Positions 31,171-42,135 of a stretch of DNA of 42,361 nt are shown one piece after another. The notes beneath the pieces are model-generated. The model saw only the letters and a program-made list of their open reading frames with translations. It did not search any database and was not told the DNA's origin. A program made the position numbers and the translations under genes. Position 1 is the first letter of the stretch. Every line of letters starts with the position of its first letter. The stretch is from Chara braunii (lineage: Eukaryota > Streptophyta > Charophyceae > Charales > Characeae): positions 391,668 through 434,028 of the forward strand of contig BFEA01000529.1 in NCBI GenBank assembly GCA_003427395.1, written 5' to 3'.

Positions 31171-32303
31171 TCCGATCCTGGAAACCACCACTATTATAGT
31201 CTGTCCACGTGTAGATAACGGACCTTGAAAGCTAGTGCGGTGCCGTTGCTGCTACTTGAGAAGGAGCTCACAATTGAGTTGGGCTTACTGCTGCTCTATC
31301 ACCATTTGCTGCCCTTCGTGTTTCGGTTGTTGCTAGTTGCAGTGCATCGCTGCGCATGGCGTGACAATGTGGTTAGACTAATATTATATACTACTATAAC
31401 ACCTCGCAGTTGCACGCGAGAGTTGTGTACGCGATATGTTGTTGGGATTTCGTAAAGTTACATGCGTCTCGAAGGGCTACGTGATGGCGGCCGGCCTAAG
31501 GTAAAGCACTTTGACTCAGAGAAGTGGTTATGCTGGGAATCGGGAGAACCGCCGAGGAGTCAATGAGAGGCAGTTTAACTGCAGTTGACTGAGTAAACTG
31601 TGTTTTGTTGTATGTTGTTACGCATCGTCAACATTCTAATAAAGGATGAGGGGGGTGGGCATTATTATGCAGTGACGGTGCTGTTTGAGACCGAGATAGT
31701 GGGACGGGTGGCATGATCATGTTTGTAAAGGGTTTACTCTTGCAATTTGGAGGTCGTCAAAGAGTCAACAACTGATGGTCTGACTTCAGTTGATCAGCGG
31801 CTACGTGTTTTGGCCACCATTGCGGGGTCCTCAGGCGCATGAAGGTATCAAGGCCCTCTCCCGGGAGTTGAGTTTGTCCCCCTCCTGTATCTCGAGAGTC
31901 TAAAACCTCTCATTCTGCTTTTTTAATTCTAAGTCTAATCTTGTTCTGAGAGGAAGGTGGCAGGCGAGATTGCAACCCGTAGGACCGCAGCAAGACTCAG
32001 TGGGGAGTCCACCCACCGATTGCGGGAGCTCTGCCGGAACTCAGGAGGAATTCTGGAGGCAGGAAACTGAAATGTAAAGGTTTCGCTTTCCTTCTATAAA
32101 CCCAGTTTTAACCCCTATCTGTACTTCTCTCTATGCGTTGACTGAGTATGTTGCATGCACCCCATATTTGACATTGGGTTTGACTTTCAGGACATAACCC
32201 AGACTAAGCAAAGGAATGAGTGCACAACCTTAAGTTTCAGTTTTATTGATTGTCTGAAAGCAGATGAAGAAAAGGGGTTGCATCTATTTGATTGTTTTAT
32301 GAA

Positions 32304-32862
32304 GGGTCAGACATTGTTTCGAAGATGAATGGCCTGGTTGTTGTGTTCATTTCTGAGGGTCTGCCTGATTGAAGGGGTTTAAGTTCTTGTTTTGTTATGA
32401 GGGGAGTTCAGACCAAAGACTAGACATTGTTTCTAAGATGAATGGTCTAAGTCTGAAGCCACGGGATTATAATGTGAACAAGAGAATATGATTTTTTTAC
32501 AACTCTATATCTATATGTTTATGAGAACAAGGCTAGTCAAACATTGTTTCTAAGCCGAATGATCTGACTATAGCCTTATCACAAATCAAGAGAGTATAAC
32601 TAAGAGCTATAACTGAAGGTAACTTGGGCAGGCTGAGCATTGTTTCTAAGACAAATAGCTCAGTCATATTCTCGCTTTAGAAGATTAAGTTCAGAGAATT
32701 ATATATAACTTGCTTATTTAAACAGACCAGGACGACTAAGCATTATTTCTAAGACGAATGACTTAGTTATATGCCCAATGAAGAGAGAAGTAGTTGTGCA
32801 ACATGTTCGTGTATAAGTAAGGCAGAGAGTTGGCATTGTTTCTAAGATGAATGACCAAACTC
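32304..32862 (+). other. Array of six variant hairpins (third H)
   Basis: Units share ATTGTTTC-TAAGAT-GAATG or close variants. Outer stems still pair: TAGAC/GTCTA near 32423-32452, GGCTGAGC/GCTCAGTC (32631-32638 with 32658-32665) and GACTAAG/CTTAGTT (32734-32740 with 32762-32768). Compared with H-left the inner stem has changed from TCCA/TGGA to TTC/GAA while the hexaloop is mostly kept. Confidence 0.8.
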
Positions 32863-33129
32863 AATGTCCTATGTAAGCAGGGTATAGAGGGTTAAATCAC
32901 CTGGAAGATTATGAACTATTGTTTGTTAAGTTAACTTGGGGATGGTGAGAGTACTACCTTTGTGGTTTGGCCTGCATGTAACTGAGTGCGACTACTACTT
33001 AGTCTGAGTTTCAGTTTGATAGGTAGTCGCTTTAGCTGCTCGCCACGTGTTAGAGTCATAGGAGTTAGTTTCAATTTCTGCATTTTCTGGGATCTTTTAT
33101 TTATACTTGGTCTTGTATAAATCTTGGTA

Positions 33130-33660
33130 AGTCACTTTCTCTACGGGAAGCGCTGCCGAAATTTCTACAAACCCAAGGAGTTAGTCAGATTTTGTCTTTT
33201 TTCAGGGTTCAACTTTTCTGACTCTTTGACTTAGTAAAAATTTGGAACACCCCCTTTCTAAAGGGAGTGCTGCCCAAATTTTTGCTAATTTAAGGAGTTA
33301 GACAAAATTGGACCTTGAGAAGTCAAAGTCATTTTAAATTCTGAACTTAGCTCTTTATAAATCTTGGAATAACGCTTTCTCTACGGGAAGCGCTGCCGAA
33401 AATTCTACAAATCTAAGGAGTTCATTAGATTTTATCTTAGTTGAGCTCATGTCTTGTTTCTGAGTTCATTTCTGACTTAGTATAAATCTGGGAAGCCTAC
33501 CTTTCTAAAGGGAGTGCTGCCCAAATTTTTGCTAATTCAGGGAGTTAGACAAAATTTGACTTTGAAAGGTTAAAAATTATTTCTGTTTTCATATTTAGGC
33601 TGGTATAAATTCTGGAAAGGAACTTTTTCTACGGAAAACACTGCCGAAATTTTCTTATTT
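33130..33660 (+). repeat. Alternating 123-bp repeat (third H, 5 units)
   Basis: Cores at 33143 (ACGGG type), 33261 (AAGGG type), 33383 (ACGGG), 33508 (AAGGG) and 33631 (ACGG, decayed) are spaced 118-125 bp. This is one A-B pair more than in the other two copies. Confidence 0.85.
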
Positions 33661-33920
33661 TAGATGAGATAGATTATATTTTGACAGGTGACGACTCTGG
33701 CGATCCACTCTTTATGGGGGAGATTCTGCCATAGGTCTACCTTTCTTTTGGGCACTGGCTTAGAGGTAGACCTAGGCTTGACTATCAGGAGAGTCTTGAG
33801 TAAGAACGTGTCATGGGGATTTGATCTCCATACATTAACGATTTAGTTTGGACATTGACCTGTCGTATGATACAGGTCTTCTTTGGACATTCAATCCAGG
33901 ATTTGGACTAGATTCAGCTT

Positions 33921-33959
33921 GATCCTACGAGGACCATTTTCTGTTATCAGTGATAACAG
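33921..33959 (+). other. Palindromes (third H)
   Basis: CTGTTATCA-G-TGATAACAG (33941-33959) is perfect. The neighbouring GATCCT-ACG-AGGACC has one broken pair. Confidence 0.85.
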
Positions 33960-34099
33960 TTCGGTTAGTTGATCGCCGACTCGTCGACTCACGACACAAC
34001 TTTGCTTACACTTGTGCCTCTACTTGATTGCCTTAGCCCGGAGATTTGATATGTTTCTTTGAGGGTTTTAACCGGACTTCTTTTAAATGACCATTATAA

Positions 34100-34429
34100 A
34101 GAATTTACGAGATTTATGGAAAGTTTGACTATGACTGAGCCTTAAGTGTGTGAGGCGTGGTGTGAGTTACAGGGAACAGTAAAGTTGATCACATTGGTGT
34201 ATGGCAATGCGGCTATTGTGTGTGCCTGCGTTTTATGTTGGTTAGTATTTTAGAGCTTGGTATATGGGTCATACTTTGGAGGTAGTGAGAAGGACAACCA
34301 TGTGTCGCACGATCTGCACACCTGATAGGTTTATGTTTTTCCCTTCTTTTGTTGTTTATCTCGAGTCATGATTTGATATATGAGGATTGGGATGTTTGTT
34401 TATTGATTAATTTTGCTTATTAATTTTTA
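34100..34429 (+). other. Unassigned AT-rich part of third H
   Basis: Lies between the palindrome region and the LTR-like end. No gene or repeat recognised. Confidence 0.4.
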
Positions 34430-35392
34430 TAATTGGACGTTGTAGTCCGTGGCAGCCGTCAAAGTCAAACCCCTTGACTTATTTCCAAACCCTGGATGAT
34501 GGAGTTGGTCTCCAGGGCCATAAATGACGATTGTCACCACAGGTATGAACCTGTGTACCACCCACTCTCCGCAGGGTGCAGAAGAGGGTGTGGTTTTCAA
34601 CCACACTTGGCGGCTATCCAACATCGAGAGATCAATCTCTCAAGGTGCGTGTCAGCCGACACTTGAGTATCGAATGCGACCCTCGAGATTAACGAGGACC
34701 GCATGAGTATGGGTACTACGTAGTACGCCATCATTGCGACTGTTTGCGTATGCTTGCATTGCGAGTCGATATGAGTTAGCCCTGCGTCCGCTCGGTTTTA
34801 TACTAAGTTTCGCGCGCGACGCCTATCCGATTTCCACATCAGAGAGTTATGGGTGACTAGGAGTGTTGTCGCGTTGTTTGTCCTCTGTCGTTTGTATATG
34901 TACGTGCTTATGTGTGTGTGTTTTTATTTTTATGTTCTTAGAGTGGTGTGCGCGTGATGCGTGGGATGCGTCCTAGTCGACCGGCGACAAGTCGCGCTTG
35001 GGACCTCAACCCCCCAAGATGTCGGTTCACGTGCGGGTCCGATAGAGGTGTCATACCGTGCGTACCCCCTATGCTACAGCGAACGAGAAACGACCTCGGT
35101 TGGTCCACCTCTGCGATTGCAACTGATCAACTTTCGTACTGTGGACTGACACCTCGACGGGGATATGCCCACCGGAGGGAGGTGACAACTCCCGTAAGGT
35201 GGAGGTAAGTCATGCTCGCGTAGGCCCTATCCTGTCGTAGGGGCTCGCGAGAGGTATGGCTGGCGCACTCGGCCGGAGCGGCTTGCGGAAACTCCATGTA
35301 TATTCGCGACGAGGATTTAGACCGACTCCTGCGTGACGCGGCCGAGAGGGTCCCGCGCTGCCCTGTGCAGTGCCGGATCGATGCGCTCGACA
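34430..35392 (+). repeat. LTR-like 3' end of third H
   Basis: Runs from ATTGGACGTTGTAGTCCG to GATGCGCTCGACA and is colinear with the nested-H end at 11534-12546 and with 28130-29043 of the G LTR. It shares with nested H the CACCACAGGTATG-type block near 34535 that the G LTR lacks. Confidence 0.85.
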
Positions 35393-35439
35393 CCACGGGT
35401 CTGGTCCTTGGCCTCTACAACACCCCGGACTTTGAAGGA

Positions 35440-35686
35440 AAAAAAAAAGAAAAAAAAAGAGGGAAGTTATTGCCCATTTGCTCCTATTGTGGGTAGTCCA
35501 GTCAACAACAGATTGCTGACTTGGAGCACTATTTGCTCTACTGCCCAATGCCGCAACAAATGTGGCAGTGTTGGACGGTCGTCTGACACCACCTTACAAC
35601 TGTGGAGTTCCCATGGGATCACATGACAATTCTGTTTGGCAGCTTCATCAAAGCTCCGCCCGTGCAGACCCCTTTCCAACTAAACC
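35440..35686 (+). pseudogene. LINE ORF2 C-terminal fragment (zf-RVT)
   Basis: One frame reads KLLPICSYCG, a stop, then IADLEHYLLYCPMPQQMWQCW. This is the CX2C...HX4C zinc motif that follows the reverse transcriptase in plant LINEs. It starts soon after the end of third H and stops where a minus-strand LINE poly(T) begins at 35687, suggesting that the later LINE landed in it. Confidence 0.75.
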
Positions 35687-35830
35687 TTTTTTTTTTTTTT
35701 TGAAAACATCGCGATTGGGTGTGGGGAGGTGCTGATAAGAGCAGACACCCTCTCCACGTACCCTGCGTATGACTCCGTTCCATTGGTGGGGAGATGCACC
35801 TTCTGGAAACCGGGTCCAGCGTCGCTTGAC

Positions 35831-36370
35831 ATTAAAGATAGGATGTCAAAGTTGTGAATGCTATGCGCCTGATTTTGCAGGTCCTCTACCATGTGAATGA
35901 TAAACTCTTCATCTGAGGAAATGTTACAATCCCCTATCAAGAATAATCGGTCTGTTGGGGGAACGACTGTCTGAAGCTTCTCAAAGAAACCACTAGGGGC
36001 CTGCAATTCTGTCGGGGCATACACAAACATGATCACCCAGTCCTATTGACCTAGACAAAGGTGGATCCATGGTCATTTACCCCACAGGTCAGCCTCATAA
36101 TCAACCACTTGCGACTGCCACTTCCGATGAAGGAGAATGCTTACCCCTCCCTTAGTCCCCTGTGCAGGCGACCAAACCTGTGGACCATCCCACCAATCGG
36201 TGAGCGGCCCAACGCTGAGAGCTTCTCCTCGTTTAACTTAGATTCCAGGACACACAAATAGTCTATTTTTTTCCTAGAACATCCAACTCTTGATCCTCTT
36301 TTTTTCCTCCATGTTAGTTGTTTCCCCCATTCCCCTGATATTCCACACGGTGCACTTCACCTTGACCATA
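35831..36370 (-). pseudogene. LINE endonuclease (AP-endonuclease-like) domain, truncated
   Basis: Starts TVWNIRGMG near 36340-36365, then GGVSILLHRKW, and WVIMFVYAPTELQ with RLFLIGDCNIS (near 35920-35990), where GDCN stands for the usual GDFN. This is the exonuclease-endonuclease-phosphatase fold that nicks target DNA for LINE insertion. Stops and shifts interrupt the first half. The C-terminal catalytic histidine region is missing; the frame merges with the 3' tail after the GDCN block. Confidence 0.75.
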
Positions 36371-37500
36371 ATGAGCGTTTTTTTCCCCTTGCTCTTGGAT
36401 ATGGGCGAGGCCAATCGGTTGAACCTCATCCGCCCACCTTGCCTGGTCCACTTGCGGTGATTTTAGCATGGGACTGAATTTTCTTGAGTTCCTCGATTGA
36501 CTGGATTGTGTTGGAGAGCGCCATGCCTCAGCTAACGAGCTTGCCAAAAGGTGAGAGTGCAGGTTCTATGAGACTATAAGCTTATCGTTTACATTCAGCA
36601 AGACCAAAGTTGAGATCTTTGTCTTAATTGCGATTGATTCCGACTCGTGGTTATTCCTTTCATGAACGGCATCGAGCTGAAACCAATTTACTCCTTGCGA
36701 GAGAGCGTCGATAGCGGGGGAATCTATTCTAGCATCCATCAATGGGAAATACCGTTTATATGTCTTGTCTTGTAACCCAATGATTAGGCTTATCATCATT
36801 GACCTAGGAATAATCCTCAGTGGAAAAATATCACCGTACAACTTCTTCGTGTGGGTAACAATTTCGATTGGAGATAGGGTCTTCGCTTGGCCGCCTCATC
36901 TGTCATCCCTAGGAAGAACACTGAGTCCTTCCCTCTTGAGCAAACCAAGGGTATTATCCTCCTTTCTACATTGTCTTTATTCTCGTACCCTACTTCCTTT
37001 CCCTGATAGTGGATTGCCTCTGTATTGACCTCCCTGTTTAGCCCCTGCGCCTGTCCCTCTCCTTCTGTGCGATCCCGTTGAGCTGCCAGTTGAAGATTAT
37101 GAAGCTTCAACGTATAAACCCTCACCCTCGCCCCAGGTTGTGTCTAATCTGGCCACATCATCACCCACTAGCTTGCTTCCCATCACCATCCTCCACTTGG
37201 AGGACGTCGAAAACAAGGATTTTTCTGCTCTCCCCTCTGCCACCTTCCCAATCGAGCCCTCAACCTCTGATCTCCTTCCCTTTGGAAATGGACTTGTTCG
37301 TAGTGGAGAGTGATGCTGGCCCTCTCCGTCTCTTCCTACCTCGTACTCTTCCCGGTGTTGGGCTCTTGAGTCTTGGCCTTGAGGCCGTACTGAGTATGCT
37401 TGTCATTGGTTTACATGTCCTATCGGTCTGATCTTTCCACCATACTGGAATCCTATCCTGTGAGGATTGGAAGACCGGGGAACTCTGTCAAAAGGAGAGG
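36371..37500 (-). other. LINE linker or decayed ORF1 3' part
   Basis: Short minus-strand open frames (37125-36817 and 36841-36566) probably belong to the ORF1-ORF2 junction of this LINE. No domain is recognisable. Confidence 0.4.
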
Positions 37501-37535
37501 GTCTCACTTGTGGGTGTGGGGGAGGAGAGTGAGCA

Positions 37536-37608
37536 GATGCCTCCATGGTCGCAACCCTCTCAGTGGAAGGGGTCTCGCTTCTGAGAGGGTTGCGACCATG
37601 GAGGCATC
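37536..37608. repeat. 28-bp perfect inverted repeat
   Basis: Left arm 37536-37563 begins GATGCCTCCATGGTCGCAAC. Right arm 37581-37608 is its exact reverse complement. The loop is 17 nt. It lies within the LINE ORF1 region and is far longer than expected by chance. Confidence 0.95.
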
Positions 37609-38740
37609 AAGGAGGGGGGGGTTGGGGGATGATAGTAGGATAGGACGCGTTATATGGATCCGGACTGCCCGATTGAGGCATGCCATAAGGACCTTGTGCA
37701 AGTGAGACCGTGCCCAAGATTGGTTGCCCTCTTCCAGTGTGTGATGGGTGAGACCGATCCTCATGGAGCGCCGAAGTACCTCGTTGAAGAGAGACAATCC
37801 TCTGTGACGATCTTCCCTCCTCAGTCGATCTCTGTTGTGTCGAAAGATTTCTGGCCACTGACGTTGCAGCAAGAGGTGGAGCAACATTCTCTACAGGTGA
37901 AACCGTCCCAGTATCTTGTCGAGGGAGTCTTGAGTTTACCCACTGACGGCGCAGCCGATCAACAGTCACATTCCTTGTACAGACGTCCTCAGTATGGAAA
38001 TACCAACGGCATTTCCGACACCAGGCCGAGTATGTAGTCACCACTTTGACCTTCCACATCTCCCCTTTAGGGGATTCAATCGTCAAGGTGTCTTCCACTC
38101 GAAATCTTGCTTCAGGCTCCACATCAATCTTCATGTTCACCAGCTTCGGACGATATCGGTCAACCTCAGAGGCATGTATGTGCTTCAGTGCAGCTTCACA
38201 CCTCCAATCAGGCCTTCCGCGACATTTGGAAGGTAATACATGGCATTTAACGGCACCCTAAGAGCAACAATCCAAAAATTTGTCTCTGCATCTTTCAACC
38301 TCAACTCTTTCAATTCTGTTTTGGTCATCCAGGGTTTGAAAGTCACTAGATATTCCTTCCATTTTAATTTGAGCAACGTAGATCCCTTTTGTACCAACCA
38401 GGTTGCTACTTCTACTGCCTTAGCTACGTACGAGATAACGTTAGGACCTTCAAGTTTGATCCTACCCCTCCTCACTTCCGATTCCGGATTGAACAAGCGC
38501 TTTGAGAACCACCCATCTTCGTAGGCTCTCACAAAATCCTCCTTCACTCCCCGAGCCAAATTCCTTGATTCATCTTGGAAGATGAAGATAACGGTCCGTT
38601 CCTTCAACCACCTTTCTTTTATCGCATCCAGCGACTCATTTACTTTAAATCTCTTGCCCTGTTTGTCGTTAACCACCTCTCCAACGTCAGGACTTAGGAG
38701 TAACCCTGAGAGTGTCCTACCTCCTGCATCACTTCACCTT
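37607..38740 (-). pseudogene. LINE ORF1 (nucleic-acid-binding, CCHC)
   Basis: Two minus-strand pieces in different frames. The first (38740-38185) has WLKERTVIFIFQDESRNLA, a basic LKLKWKEYL stretch and FWIVALRVPLNAMYYLP, similar in style to the DUF4283-type domain of plant LINE ORF1. The second (38140-37607) has a zinc knuckle at C41, C44, H49, C54 (CRKCRWYFHTEDVC, CX2CX4HX4C) and a Ser/Pro/Gln-rich tail. A frameshift separates them near 38140-38185. ORF1 proteins coat LINE RNA. The upstream boundary is an in-frame stop. Confidence 0.7.
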
Positions 38741-38800
38741 CCATTATCAGTTTATCACCTTCGATCGATTGAGAAACTTTCGATACTGCAGCCTCATTAA

Positions 38801-41032
38801 CTCTACGATGACACTAAGGGTGGCATGACTTTTTATAATCCAGCCCAAAGCCAGAGGTGGCCTAGGCATCTTAGACCCCGCTACCCAGGCTATGGCCCTG
38901 TCCATTCAATGGTTAAAACACCTCTTATTCAATCCCCGGACCCCTTGAAGTAAACAGGAAGGTGAGCAAATCAGAAGACTAGCTCCACCCACTTCAGAGG
39001 AGGTAGATCCACTCATGTGGTTGGAAAAATGTTCCTGGTCGCTTCCAAGGAGCACCACATTAGAACCCCACTGTCTATAACTGTCCGACCGACAAGAAGT
39101 CAGGAAAGATATTGCCAGGGACCCATTTTGGATGAACTTAATTAAAAATTGGAGGAAATTGCCTCTCCCAGACAAGATAGCTCATGAGAGATGAGAAAAG
39201 ATTTGCCAACAACCATTGTTTAACAATACATTTATCAGAGATTCTCAAGGGTGCACCCTCAACTGTTCGGACTCACCATGGAAAGGATGGATCAAGAAAG
39301 AAGTCACACGCATTAGATACATCTGGAACGTTGAGAACACGGACTGGATTGATTTGTCAACCCTCCATGAGAGATTAAGATATTGTCATTATCAGAAGGA
39401 AACTTTAGAACAATTAATTGATATAATTCCGCTAGACTGGGTTAGAATCCTGAGAAATGGACCGAAACTTATCCCAAATGACTGGGTCTCCATCATCGAT
39501 CAACAAGGGATAGTGGGAAATGTAATTGAAGTTTGCAACACGGGGGATATTCTTATATCTATCTTTGATCTAGGGGAGGATGGTTTCCTCAAGGCGAGAT
39601 CAGAAGAGCACAAGGGGTGGGTCAAAGCAAATAGAGTTTTCAGGATCAGGGTCCTTATGATTAAGGAAAGTTGGTTTGCCTTTAAACCAGACACACCCAT
39701 CTCTCATCTCTCTTTAGATCCGGTCTGCTGAATCTGGTCCTCCTCAAATGGTACAGGGCGTTCTTACGTAAGGACACTTCACACCCTGTCAATGAAGTCT
39801 ACCTATAGGATGCTTCGTCCTAAGATAAACTTAAAAGACAAAATAGAAGATCGTTGGATGAGGCATCTAAACGTAAGTAAAGAAGAATTGCACTCTATTA
39901 AGTGATTCCACTCTATTAAATCCAGACCAACTAAAGTAGCGTCGCTGCAATGGCAAATTGCCCATCGCTGTCTCCCTACAAACGACTGGATCATCGATAG
40001 AACATCATTGGAACGAAAAGGAATAACCCTTCCCTGGTGTAAGTTCTGCAAATCAGGCTTCCCATCCGGAAACTTTAGAACATATTTTCTTGCAATGCCC
40101 AGGCTCAATTTAGCTATGGCGATGGTGGGATATGATTTGGAGCCAGTTAGGAACACCCCTCCCTTGGCCCTGGAATTGGAAGACTCCTCCTGGAATCCTC
40201 GAATCCGAACCAGGAAGATGATTTCACTCTGAACTTATTCACAATCGGAATGCGAGCGGTCATGTGGGTGATCTGGTTACGAAGGTGTACTCATGAAATG
40301 AAAGGTGCTTGCCTAGATGGCCTTGAATTCATTGATACTATCAGACAACAGATCCAATCAAAGATCACTATCAAATGGGAGTCCCTTAAGGAAAAATTAC
40401 AATTTCTGTCACTAGAAAAAGAAATATTGCATCATATTAAAACATTCAATCAGAACTGGTAGGGGACCAGGGAGGGAGATTGGGACGGGTGAAGTGGGAA
40501 GGAACAAAAGAGAACGCCCAAGAGGAGATCCCAAGGAACTACAGCCTGGCCTTCAATGACTGGAGCAACGTTGATCCTACTGTGCCTTTAAGACCTCTGT
40601 CAGATTTCCCTGATCCCTTCCCTCTCTCGAACCTTTACTTAGTTCCCAGGTCGTGATATGCGTATGAATGATCTGGAAAATCCCTTGCATTGTCTGTGAA
40701 TGTTGGGGTCAGCCTTTCTCAAGAACAAATGTGATTAAGTGCTAGGAAGATACGTATATCTGGCGCACTCTCAGGGTGAAGAGGCACAAGACTCAACACT
40801 CAGTTGCAGATTTCCCACTGGCACTGATCAGAAGGGACGCTGGGCCCAGTTCCCAGTTTGTGTTGTACCTCGGTCCTTCATTGTTTCTCATGGAACGCTG
40901 GACCCGGCTTCCAGCAGGTGCAGCTCCCCACCAATAGAATGGAGCCCCTATAAGTCAGGTAGGAGTGCATGCTCGTATCATCACTCCTACCTGGCGCCAC
41001 AGGATTTGTTTAAAAAAAAAAAAAAAAAAAAA
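38801..41032 (+). pseudogene. Plus-strand LINE 3' half (RT thumb, zf-RVT, 3' tail)
   Basis: Begins with RGGLGILDPATQAMALSIQW (38850-38915), the post-catalytic RT block. It continues through PFWMNLIKNWRKLPLPDKI and a long frame 39216-39731 (WKGWIKKEVTRIRYIWN, LGEDGFLKARSEEHKGW). The zf-RVT is split over two frames: RCLPTNDWIIDR, WCKFCKSG (near 40020-40055) and LEHIFLQCP (40075-40100). The untranslated tail has two copies of the tail hairpin (40839-40856 and 40897-40915), then a variable hairpin and poly(A) 41012-41032. The 5' truncation and frameshifts make it inactive. It is a different copy from 1371-3205 and 35440-35686. Confidence 0.8.
40951..40995 (+). other. Variable 3' hairpin before LINE poly(A)
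   Basis: CAGGTAGGAGTG and CACTCCTACCTG form a perfect 12-bp stem around about 14 nt, between the conserved tail and the poly(A). The minus LINE has a different, imperfect hairpin at the same place (GTGGAGAGGGTG with CACCTCCCCAC). Confidence 0.75.
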
Positions 41033-41392
41033 GACTTCACGTTCGAAGGATGTCAGCGCCCGGCCATGTGCGAGAGCTTTGAACCTCTTCCACTACCCGC
41101 TATCCAGTGTGCCAAGATCCGGAGGTCACGCGAAACTACTTCTAGAGCACCCAGTGTGAAGCGGGCGAGAGATCGCGATAGAAGGCGCAAAACTAACCCC
41201 TTCTTGGCAGAGAATTACTGCAAACCCTGTAACCTTACCATAGTGAAACCATCGCCCGTGAAAGTAGAAGAGCGCACCTCGAAACTCCGGAAAACGACCT
41301 TCCTAGAGTCGAGGCAGGAAGGGTTGGAGAGGATGTCGCAGAGCCACCATCGCCCCCTGACTATCGCCTCCTTCCAGCCTACTACGTACTAG
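41033..41392 (+). CDS. Unrecognised basic ORF, possibly spurious
   Basis: Open frame continuing from the LINE poly(A), about 120 residues, ending TAG after SFQPTTY at 41392. It is rich in Arg, Lys and Ser, with SVKRARDRDRRRK and FLAENYCKPCNL. No domain is recognised, and no start codon defines it apart from a Met in CQRPAMCESFE. It could be an exon, part of another repeat, or chance. Confidence 0.2.
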   Translation, partial: DFTFEGCQRPAMCESFEPLPLPAIQCAKIRRSRETTSRAPSVKRARDRDRRRKTNPFLAENYCKPCNLTIVKPSPVKVEERTSKLRKTTFLESRQEGLERMSQSHHRPLTIASFQPTTY

Positions 41393-41769
41393 GAAACCCT
41401 TTGTCCGATTCCCTTCTCAGCCACCAAGAATCAATTACGGGAAACCGAACCTTTACCTGCTTAGCCAGGCCACACCAGAGAAGCTATCGCTGATATAATA
41501 ATGAGAGAAACCATAATAAATGCTAGCTATGGCTGAGTAGCTGGGGTTACTGGGCTTAGCCTGCTTCGACGAGGTACCTGCCGACATGTCGGTACTCGCC
41601 ATGCGTGAGTAGGTAGGACCTCTCGCTCTCTGTCAGCGATGGCGGAGGTGGCGACGAAGTAGTGGCGAGGAGTTACCGTGGTAACTCCGTCACCCGCGAC
41701 GGTTCGGAGCAGAGTGCTCTAGCGCTAAACTCGCCCAGCCGCGATGCGCCCCCCTCAGCTCCTCCTTTC
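41393..41769. other. Intergenic sequence with palindromes
   Basis: No gene recognised. Contains CCGACATGTCGG (about 41580-41591, self-complementary) and GGAGTTACC-GT-GGTAACTCC (about 41669-41688, perfect). Confidence 0.5.
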
Positions 41770-41789
41770 TCTCATCCACTTACAAATTC

Positions 41790-41861
41790 TCACATTGTAA
41801 GGGCCCCCACAAATAGATTGGAGCATGGTTCCCATTAAAAAAAAAAGAAAAGAAAAAAAAG
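41790..41861 (+). mobile_element. LINE or SINE tail fragment, plus strand
   Basis: GGGCCCCCACAAATAGATTGG, GCATGGTTCCCATT and an A-rich run match the tail at 590-660. The tail hairpin itself is not present. Confidence 0.6.
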
Positions 41862-41965
41862 AAGATATGAGCATTCCCCCACAGTAGACCTGCTGAATGC
41901 TCATGTCTATTGGTGGGGAGCACCACCTGCTGGAAACCGGGTCCACTGTCCCATGAACATCATGA
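41862..41965 (-). mobile_element. LINE tail fragment, minus strand
   Basis: The minus strand reads GTGGACCCGGTTTCCAGC (tail hairpin, shortened to 4 bp), CTCCCCACCAATAGA and then a variable hairpin with a perfect 10-bp stem ATGAGCATTC/GAATGCTCAT. It abuts the oppositely oriented A-rich tail of the preceding fragment. Confidence 0.65.
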
Positions 41966-42135
41966 ATAAAGCACCAGCCAGGACCCTTTCCCGACCCTGT
42001 TGAAGCTTCCTTTTCTGACTGTGGCACTGTGCCATAAATGCACCAAAAAAAAATTCTCTCTCTCAAACAGACCTAGAACAAAGAGGCCTCCGGAGCCTCT
42101 CCCCAGGGGCTAGCGATGTCTGCTCACAACAGCAT

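Larger units (their letters stand above)
29044..35392 (+). mobile_element. Element H, third copy (5' incomplete)
   Basis: Parallels nested H: GTTAGTTTTAG and CGCGCGGAGGTGTCG blocks near 30420-30485, the GGGGTCCTCAGGCGC block near 31826, a six-hairpin array, five 123-bp units, the palindrome at 33941 and a 3' LTR-like end closing CTCGACA at 35392. The TGTCGG start was not found, so the 5' end is lost or lies in diverged sequence between 29044 and about 29600. Stretches 29044-29500 and 31170-31800 show no gene. Open frames in 29500-30120 are not conserved in the other copies. Confidence 0.7.
35687..38800 (-). mobile_element. Minus-strand LINE lacking reverse transcriptase
   Basis: The minus strand holds ORF1, an endonuclease domain and then directly the 3' tail hairpin (35803-35820), a CTCCCCACCAATGG block and a 15-base poly(A) (T run 35687-35701). 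The endonuclease frame runs into the tail with no RT or zf-RVT between. It is therefore an internally deleted or non-autonomous LINE. The 5' end near 38800 is approximate. Confidence 0.75.
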
